Source: RGIG9115 sp045648165
GTDB lineage: Bacteria > Bacillota > Clostridia > UBA1381
Direction of reading: 5' to 3'
DNA length: 27,763 nucleotides
Assembly (NCBI GenBank): GCA_045648165.1
Contig: JAZRNL010000033.1
Location: 1-27,763, forward strand
The notes beneath the pieces are model-generated. The model worked only from the letters and a program-made list of their open reading frames with translations. It was not told the origin of the DNA and made no database searches. A program made the translations under genes and the position numbers. Below are positions 23,172 through 27,763 of this stretch, one piece after another (position 1 is the first letter of the stretch; each line of letters begins with the position of its first letter).

Positions 23172-23357
23172 CCAGTTAGAAGCACCGAATTTAATTATTT
23201 TCCCCTCATCACAAGACGGTTCATTGTATTGATAATTTCATCCACCGACTTAGTCTCATCATCATAAAAGCATCTTCATTGCTGATACCATCACCAAAAT
23301 AAGCAGCACCTAAAATTATCCGTGAGCTTTTCTTCCCAAAACAATACGTGTATCTCA
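23172..23357 (-). pseudogene. Decayed aldo/keto reductase remnant
   Basis: No intact gene lies in the ~300 bases between groEL and the beta-propeller gene, but a degraded one does. From ATG 23357 on the minus strand, the frame gives an N-terminus like an aldo/keto reductase: KKSSRIILGAAYFGDGIS followed by NEDAF. It then loses frame near 23265. A second frame continues with DETKSVDEIINTMNRLVMRG, matching the family's D-E-I-x-x-T-x-x-x-L-V-x-x-G-K segment from the middle of the barrel. A third frame gives KIIKFGASNW, the hallmark G-x-S-N-W, ending at 23172. The region between the first and second blocks (over half of the catalytic half, including the active-site Tyr) is missing. At least two frameshifts plus a large deletion make this a remnant, not a gene. 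Confidence 0.75.
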
Positions 23358-23385
23358 TAAATCCGCCAATATACAATATACTTAG

Positions 23386-23419
23386 AAAACCACCTGTTCA
23401 ATTTCAAACAGGTGGTTTT
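23386..23419. terminator. Terminator after the LVIVD-like gene
   Basis: A 13-bp perfect stem (AAAACCACCTGTT with its complement) has an eight-base loop and T-runs in both orientations. It ends the minus-strand beta-propeller gene and separates it from the pseudogene. Confidence 0.88.
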
Positions 23420-23432
23420 TTAAAGCTATAAA

Positions 23433-24131
23433 TTATAACTGGCTTGCAAGAATAACAAGTTCTTCAAAAAGAATCTCATAGTATCCGTCTTCTGTCAGAA
23501 GAAGATTTCTCGTTCCGAAAAGAACAGGTTTTATTGGTTTTGCTTCAGGATAAATCTGAGCAATAACCTTATTGTTTTTAATATCAATTATTGTAACGCA
23601 TCCCTTTTCATAGTCGCATGAAATAAAAACATACATATTAACTCTACAAACACCGGGATATTCAGCCATAAGCGATTTGTAAGGTACAAGTTCAGATCTA
23701 AAAATATTGTCGTCAATATCTGTAGGAGCAACTTCCGTTACGTTAGGCTCATTGGAAATATCAGTATATATCACTTCACCATTACGGCAGATACATTTCA
23801 TATACTTTCCGTCATCGTTTATCTCAAGCTCAATTATATCTTTACCCGGATTATAAGTTGTAATCTTTTTATAGGCAATTCCATAAACCTCAAAAATTTC
23901 TACACCATCGGTGCCCTCTGCAACGTAAATCCTGTAGCCGTGAGCCTTCATATCAAAAGCTTCGCCTACGGTTTCAATCCGTTCTAAAAACCTGAAGTTA
24001 TTATTATCTACAATATGAACTCCGTCCTTACCGCAAGCAAGTATAAATGAGTTCTGGAAGTTATCAGCAGAATAAATATTAAATTCACCGCTATACGACT
24101 TTTTAAGTACAGCTCCAAAGTCTTTACTCAT
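23433..24131 (-). CDS. LVIVD-repeat-like beta-propeller protein
   Basis: The 232-residue protein has no signal peptide, so it is probably cytoplasmic. It contains beta-rich blocks resembling LVIVD/propeller blades: ACGKDGVHIVDNNNFRF (~33-49), then MKAHGYRIYVAEGTDGVEIF (~61-80), and later VFISCDYEKGCVTIIDIKN (~163-182). The G-x-D-G-V-x-I-x-D pattern is the strongest sign. No catalytic residues are recognised, and the function is unknown; it may be a structural or protein-interaction scaffold. The SD AGGAGAG precedes the ATG, which has its own promoter. It is transcribed away from the terminator and remnant region. Confidence 0.7.
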   Translation of the reverse strand: MSKDFGAVLKKSYSGEFNIYSADNFQNSFILACGKDGVHIVDNNNFRFLERIETVGEAFDMKAHGYRIYVAEGTDGVEIFEVYGIAYKKITTYNPGKDIIELEINDDGKYMKCICRNGEVIYTDISNEPNVTEVAPTDIDDNIFRSELVPYKSLMAEYPGVCRVNMYVFISCDYEKGCVTIIDIKNNKVIAQIYPEAKPIKPVLFGTRNLLLTEDGYYEILFEELVILASQL

Positions 24132-24164
24132 AAATCATCTCTCCTATACTGTGATTTTGATATA

Positions 24165-24193
24165 ATTATACTTCACAAAAGAGATGAATACAA
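24165..24193 (-). promoter_or_regulatory. Sigma-A-like promoter of the LVIVD-like gene
   Basis: On the minus strand, TTGTAT (24193-24188) and a perfect TATAAT (24170-24165) are 17 nt apart, about 34 nt before the ATG. Confidence 0.6.
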
Positions 24194-24243
24194 TAAATAA
24201 TTTTGCTGATTTTTATAACAATATTGCTTAATTTCTGAATATA

Positions 24244-25470
24244 CTAAAATCTCCTTGTAAAAATTTCACTCTTTTCAAGCAAATCATGTACTGTATTAAA
24301 TCCAAGACGTTTTAACAGTTCTATTACATAGGGATTCTCTGCAGGGGTCAGATAAGGTGCATCATCACCATATTTCATTATATGAACTCTACCCACTCCG
24401 GGGTCAATAATGGACTTAGGGCCTCCCACACATCCACCTGTGCACCCCATTCCCTCGAAAAAATTTCCTTCAAGCTTTCCTGATTTCAAATTTTCGATCA
24501 TTTCACGACAAGCAGAGACACCGTCTGCCTGTACTGTTTTAATTTTGATTTTCCTATCAGGATTTAATTTTTCAAGAGTTGTTTTGACTGCTTCACTTAC
24601 ACCCCCGGCAGCGGCGTATATCCTACCCGCGCGGGACGAATGATCTTTATCGGTATCATCCATATCAGAGAGACTTATATTTGCAGCATTAAAAATATCC
24701 TGAACCTCTTGAAAAGTAAGGACAAAATCTATAGCATCACAAATATCCGGCTCCCTGGCTTCACTTTTTTTTGCAAGACATGGACCTATAAAGACAGTTA
24801 TCGCATCAGGATATAGCTTTTTTATCACCCTACCGCAGGCTATCATGGGAGAAACAGCTCCGGGCACATGGGGCATAAGCTCGTTATATATTTTTTTTAT
24901 CATTGCTATCCACATAGGACAACAACAGCTTGTAAGCTGATAGTCATTTTCATTATTTACATGTTTGTCAAATTCAAGGGCCTCTTTGAGAGTTAAAATA
25001 TCTGCAAAAAGAGCAACCTCTATCATTCCCATAAAACCAATCTTTTTAAATGCACTTCTAAGCATTCCTGGGGTTACATCGTGACTAAATTGACCGTGAA
25101 AAGCGGGAGCTACGAGGGCATAGGCTCTTTTTCCGCTATGACGTACGGCTTTCATAGCAGGTAAAATATCACGACTTGCAATTAACTTACCAGATTTGCA
25201 GGCATCTATACATTCTGCACAACCTGTGCATTTATCTTTGTCAATTGTAAGACCGCCCTTTCCGTCATCTACTATAGCATCAAAAACACAGCTTTCACGG
25301 CAGGGATGCCCATTTTCACAGTCTCCACAGCTTTCGGTTTTAATAACAACAGGGTGTTTTTCGGGGTGTAGCAAACAATCCAGATGATATGGATCGACTT
25401 CTAATTTTTCAGATACATTACCCTGAAATTCCTCATCTATCAAGCTTTGGTACAGTTCTTCAAAAGTCAA
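24244..25470 (-). CDS. [FeFe]-hydrogenase-like protein with altered H-cluster motifs
   Basis: The product has 408 residues from TTG 25470. The N-terminal half carries two 4Fe-4S sites: Cys48, 51, 57 and 61 (C-x2-C-x5-C-x3-C), and Cys81, 84, 87 and 91 (CTGCAECIDAC). The C-terminal H-cluster domain shows L1 as TSCCCPMW (180-187), L2 as GPCLAKKSE (229-237), and L3 as EGMGCTGGCVGGPKS (ligands C343, C347). All three are recognisable, but the usual T-S-C-C-P-G-W, M-P-C and M-A-C-P-G-G-C-x-x-G-G-G are altered. Loss of the M-P-C methionine is known from putatively sensory HydS enzymes. No maturation genes or NADH/ferredoxin subunits are adjacent, so it may sense H2 or redox state rather than produce H2. 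The TTG start has GGAGGAG at the right distance; an upstream GTG overlaps that SD. Confidence 0.88.
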   Translation of the reverse strand: MTFEELYQSLIDEEFQGNVSEKLEVDPYHLDCLLHPEKHPVVIKTESCGDCENGHPCRESCVFDAIVDDGKGGLTIDKDKCTGCAECIDACKSGKLIASRDILPAMKAVRHSGKRAYALVAPAFHGQFSHDVTPGMLRSAFKKIGFMGMIEVALFADILTLKEALEFDKHVNNENDYQLTSCCCPMWIAMIKKIYNELMPHVPGAVSPMIACGRVIKKLYPDAITVFIGPCLAKKSEAREPDICDAIDFVLTFQEVQDIFNAANISLSDMDDTDKDHSSRAGRIYAAAGGVSEAVKTTLEKLNPDRKIKIKTVQADGVSACREMIENLKSGKLEGNFFEGMGCTGGCVGGPKSIIDPGVGRVHIMKYGDDAPYLTPAENPYVIELLKRLGFNTVHDLLEKSEIFTRRF

Positions 25471-25498
25471 TATAATCACTCCTCCCTATTAGTATGCC

Positions 25499-25525
25499 AA
25501 AAGCGGTATGAAACATACCGCTTTT
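25499..25525 (-). terminator. Hairpin after nhaC-like gene
   Basis: A perfect 12-bp stem, AAAAGCGGTATG with its complement, has a three-base loop and ends in TTTTGG on the minus strand. It lies between the NhaC-like gene and the hydrogenase-like gene. Only 28 nt separate it from the hydrogenase start, leaving little room for a separate promoter, so it may be a partial terminator. Confidence 0.75.
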
Positions 25526-25530
25526 GAAAG

Positions 25531-26841
25531 TTATTGTTTTTTATCAGGAATAATAAATATAAACACAAGTGAACTCAGAAGGAGTAAAAAGGGATAAAAG
25601 AGATTTGGAATTATCTGAAAAGCTGTTACATTAATTCCAAGCTCATTCGCTGCCGACAAAGCCACAAGCATTTGCGCACCGTAAGGAATAACACCTTGGA
25701 ATATACAAGAGAATGTATCAAGGAGTGACGCAGTTTTTTTAGGAGTTATACCATAAGTTTCCGACATTTGTTTCGCAATCGGGTTTGCCATCACAATCGC
25801 AACTGTGTTATTCGCAGTTGCAATATCCATCGCACCAACTAACACTCCCATGCCAAGTTGCCCGCTTTTTTTTCCTTTAAATACGCGTCTGATTCCGCTA
25901 AGCAGTGCATCAAATCCTCCATATTCACGGATAAGAGCGCAAATTGCAGAAACAAGAATTGCAACCATGGCAGTTTCAAACATCCCTGAAGCACCAGATC
26001 CCATATTAGCAAGAAGGTCGGTAGCAACTGTCGTTCCTGTGGCAAGCATAATTACCGATCCGGCTACAATACCAACCAGAAGAACAACAAATACGTTAAT
26101 ACCCGCAATTCCACCAGCAAGGACCAGAATATATGGCAGTATATGGAGAAGATGATATTCTCCATATACTGTACCGCTTATATCTGTATTGAAGGATTTT
26201 ATAAGGATAAGGACAATTGCAATCAGAGCTGCGGGTAATGCAATAAAGAAATTTTCACGGAATTTATCCTTCATTGCGCACCCCTGACCGTTGCATGCCG
26301 CAATTGTCGTGTCAGAAATAAACGACAGATTATCACCAAACATCGAACCACCAACAACCGAACCAATACAAAGAGCTGCATCAAAGCCTGAAGCCTTTGA
26401 TACTGCTATAGCAATTGGAGTTATCAGTGTAATTGTTCCAACAGATGTTCCCATAGCTGTTGAAACAAAACAACTGACAACAAAAAGCACCGCTACTGCA
26501 AACTGTGCAGGAATATGAGAAAGCATAAAATATGCCACATACTCAGCGCTTGTTCTGCCTACAACACCTACGAAGATACCTGCTTCCAAAAAAATCAAAA
26601 GCATTGTCACAATATTCTTATCGCCAATCCCCTTACCCATAAGCTCCAGTTTTTCATCAAAAGTGAGCTTTTTATTCTGGAAACAAGCAGCAAGCAGTGC
26701 TATTAAAAATGCAACAACAATAGGGATATTATAAAAACCCATAGGAATTTTCAATACATATTCAAAAAGTATACCAAGTCCCAGATAAAATACTAAAAAT
26801 ACACCGATAGGTAAAAGTGCCAATGGGTTACCTTTTTTCAT
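25531..26841 (-). CDS. NhaC family Na+/H+ antiporter
   Basis: The 436-residue polytopic protein has about 11-12 helices. The family signature is clear: FVSTAMGTSVGTITLITPIA (~125-144), then VVGGSMFGDNLSFISDTTIA (~162-182), a cytoplasmic loop, and DIATANNTVAIVMANPIA (~337-355) with the PYGAQML stretch late. It exchanges Na+ for H+, or couples an organic anion in related carriers. An upstream in-frame ATG (26850) overlaps the SD GAAAGGATG; the ATG at 26841, six bases after it, is preferred. It starts 27 nt after the acyl-CoA ligase stop and is probably co-transcribed with it and possibly with the hydrogenase-like gene. Confidence 0.92.
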   Translation of the reverse strand: MKKGNPLALLPIGVFLVFYLGLGILFEYVLKIPMGFYNIPIVVAFLIALLAACFQNKKLTFDEKLELMGKGIGDKNIVTMLLIFLEAGIFVGVVGRTSAEYVAYFMLSHIPAQFAVAVLFVVSCFVSTAMGTSVGTITLITPIAIAVSKASGFDAALCIGSVVGGSMFGDNLSFISDTTIAACNGQGCAMKDKFRENFFIALPAALIAIVLILIKSFNTDISGTVYGEYHLLHILPYILVLAGGIAGINVFVVLLVGIVAGSVIMLATGTTVATDLLANMGSGASGMFETAMVAILVSAICALIREYGGFDALLSGIRRVFKGKKSGQLGMGVLVGAMDIATANNTVAIVMANPIAKQMSETYGITPKKTASLLDTFSCIFQGVIPYGAQMLVALSAANELGINVTAFQIIPNLFYPFLLLLSSLVFIFIIPDKKQ

Positions 26842-26868
26842 AAAAAACATCCTTTCATTAATCGATTA

Positions 26869-27763
26869 TCAGGAAGCGTCCGCCATTTTGGCAAGTTCTT
26901 CATTTTCAAGCTGTCTGTATGCTACCTTACCAACAAGTGTTTTAGGAAGTTCTTCCCTGAATTCAAGGTCGTAAGGCATTGCATATTTAGCAACATTCTT
27001 TTTGCAATATTCAAGAAGCATTTGCTTTGTTTCGTCATCAGGCTTATATCCATCTGCAAGCTTTATAAACGCTTTGATTTTTTGTTTTTTATATTCGTCC
27101 GGAACACCTATAACACAACTCATTTGTACTGCAGGGTGGGCATCAAAGATATTTTCCATCTGAGCCGGATAAACATTGTAGCCTGATGTAATTATCATAC
27201 GCTTAGCCCTGCCTTTGAAGTATATAAATCCTTCGCTGTCCATATATCCAAGGTCACCTGTATATACCCAGGTAAGCCCGTCAGAGTGGGTACGAAGAGT
27301 ATTTGCGGTTTCTTCGGGACAATTCATATATTCCTTCATAACAGTAGGACCTGCAAGGAGGATTTCACCCTCTGTACCATAGGGAACTTCAATATCTGTA
27401 TCAGGCTCTACAATCTTTATATAAGTATCAGGGAATGGAACTCCTATACTTCCCTTTTTGTGCATATGAAGCGGTGTCAGGCAACACGCCGTAACTGTTT
27501 CAGTTGTTCCATAACCCTCACGTACCTGGACTTTACATTTATGGTCGTACAGGAATTTATCAAGCTTTTTCTTTAGTTCAACTGATAAAGAGTCACCACC
27601 GGAGAAAACACCCTTTAAGCTTGAAAGGTCTGCCTTTTCCATAATAGGTGTGCGAAGAAGTGCATCGTACAAAGTAGGAACTCCTGCAATAAAATTACAT
27701 TTATGCTTAATCATAAGCTTGCCATAGCTCTTTGGTGTAAATCTTGGAACAAGTATGCATCTT
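26869..27763 (-). CDS. Acyl-CoA/AMP-forming ligase (long-chain acyl-CoA synthetase-like), 5' end beyond window
   Basis: The last ~298 residues are visible; the frame stays open to the window edge, with RCILVPRFTPKSYGKL directly before the first internal Met. Family motifs are AGVPTLYDALL, the motif REGYGTTETVTACC, YTGDLGYMDSEGFIYFKGR followed by RMIITSGYNVYPAQMENI, and the C-terminal catalytic Lys region ELPKTLVGKVAYRQL. It activates a carboxylic acid with ATP and transfers it to CoA, or to another acceptor. The A4-A10 motifs resemble long-chain fatty-acid CoA ligases more than adenylation domains of peptide synthetases. The missing P-loop (motif A3) lies outside. It is co-directional with the NhaC-like gene. 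Confidence 0.9.
   Translation of the reverse strand, partial: RCILVPRFTPKSYGKLMIKHKCNFIAGVPTLYDALLRTPIMEKADLSSLKGVFSGGDSLSVELKKKLDKFLYDHKCKVQVREGYGTTETVTACCLTPLHMHKKGSIGVPFPDTYIKIVEPDTDIEVPYGTEGEILLAGPTVMKEYMNCPEETANTLRTHSDGLTWVYTGDLGYMDSEGFIYFKGRAKRMIITSGYNVYPAQMENIFDAHPAVQMSCVIGVPDEYKKQKIKAFIKLADGYKPDDETKQMLLEYCKKNVAKYAMPYDLEFREELPKTLVGKVAYRQLENEELAKMADAS

Noticed and set aside
1..27763. tRNA, rRNA, CRISPR, insertion sequence or phage elements
   Set aside because: I found no tRNA-like cloverleaf, repeat-spacer array, transposase or integrase; genes are ordinary chromosomal types.

Overview
The window looks like chromosomal DNA from an anaerobic, Gram-positive, low-GC member of the Clostridia. 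The evidence is a CIRCE-controlled groES-groEL operon, sigma-A type promoters of the TTGACA/TATAAT kind, strong GGAGG or GAAAGGA ribosome-binding sites, an ECF vitamin-transporter S component, an [FeFe]-hydrogenase-like protein, VanW and S-layer-homology envelope proteins, and a small protein resembling the C-terminal domain of the sporulation factor BofC. The sequence alone does not resolve the genus. I see no phage, insertion sequence, CRISPR array, rRNA or tRNA. This is ordinary core and envelope chromosome with several unusual proteins.

Layout. (1) 1-4977, minus strand: a Cys-cluster protein, a VanW protein, GatB, and a class II Asp/Asn-tRNA-synthetase-like protein cut by the window edge. 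(2) 5059-11589, plus strand: a consensus promoter drives a divergent type IIA topoisomerase pair (ParE-like, ParC-like), a citrate synthase and a TagA/WecG glycosyltransferase, ending in a strong bidirectional terminator. (3) 11592-13047, minus: a LUD-domain protein with an ECF S component, and a small lipoprotein. (4) 13237-14293, plus: a secreted protein with a copper-amine-oxidase-N-like domain. (5) 14306-20520, minus: a sodium-coupled NSS transporter, then an envelope operon of class A PBP, a protein with two copper-amine-oxidase-N-like domains, and an SLH-domain protein. (6) 20649-23164, plus: the BofC-like membrane protein and groES-groEL. (7) 23172-27763, minus: an aldo/keto reductase remnant, an LVIVD-like beta-propeller protein, a divergent [FeFe]-hydrogenase-like protein, an NhaC antiporter and a 5'-truncated acyl-CoA ligase.

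Most unusual content. The synthetase-like protein next to gatB keeps the AspRS fold but has lost the hallmark motif 2 residues (the usual F-R-x-E reads F-S-G-K), so it may not be a normal tRNA synthetase. The topoisomerase pair carries Ala and Glu at the two classical quinolone-contact positions. The hydrogenase-like protein has altered H-cluster motifs of the kind associated with sensory enzymes. A decayed aldo/keto reductase gene lies behind groEL. Several convergent gene pairs are separated by long symmetrical terminators that share a GTTGC/GCAAC core.
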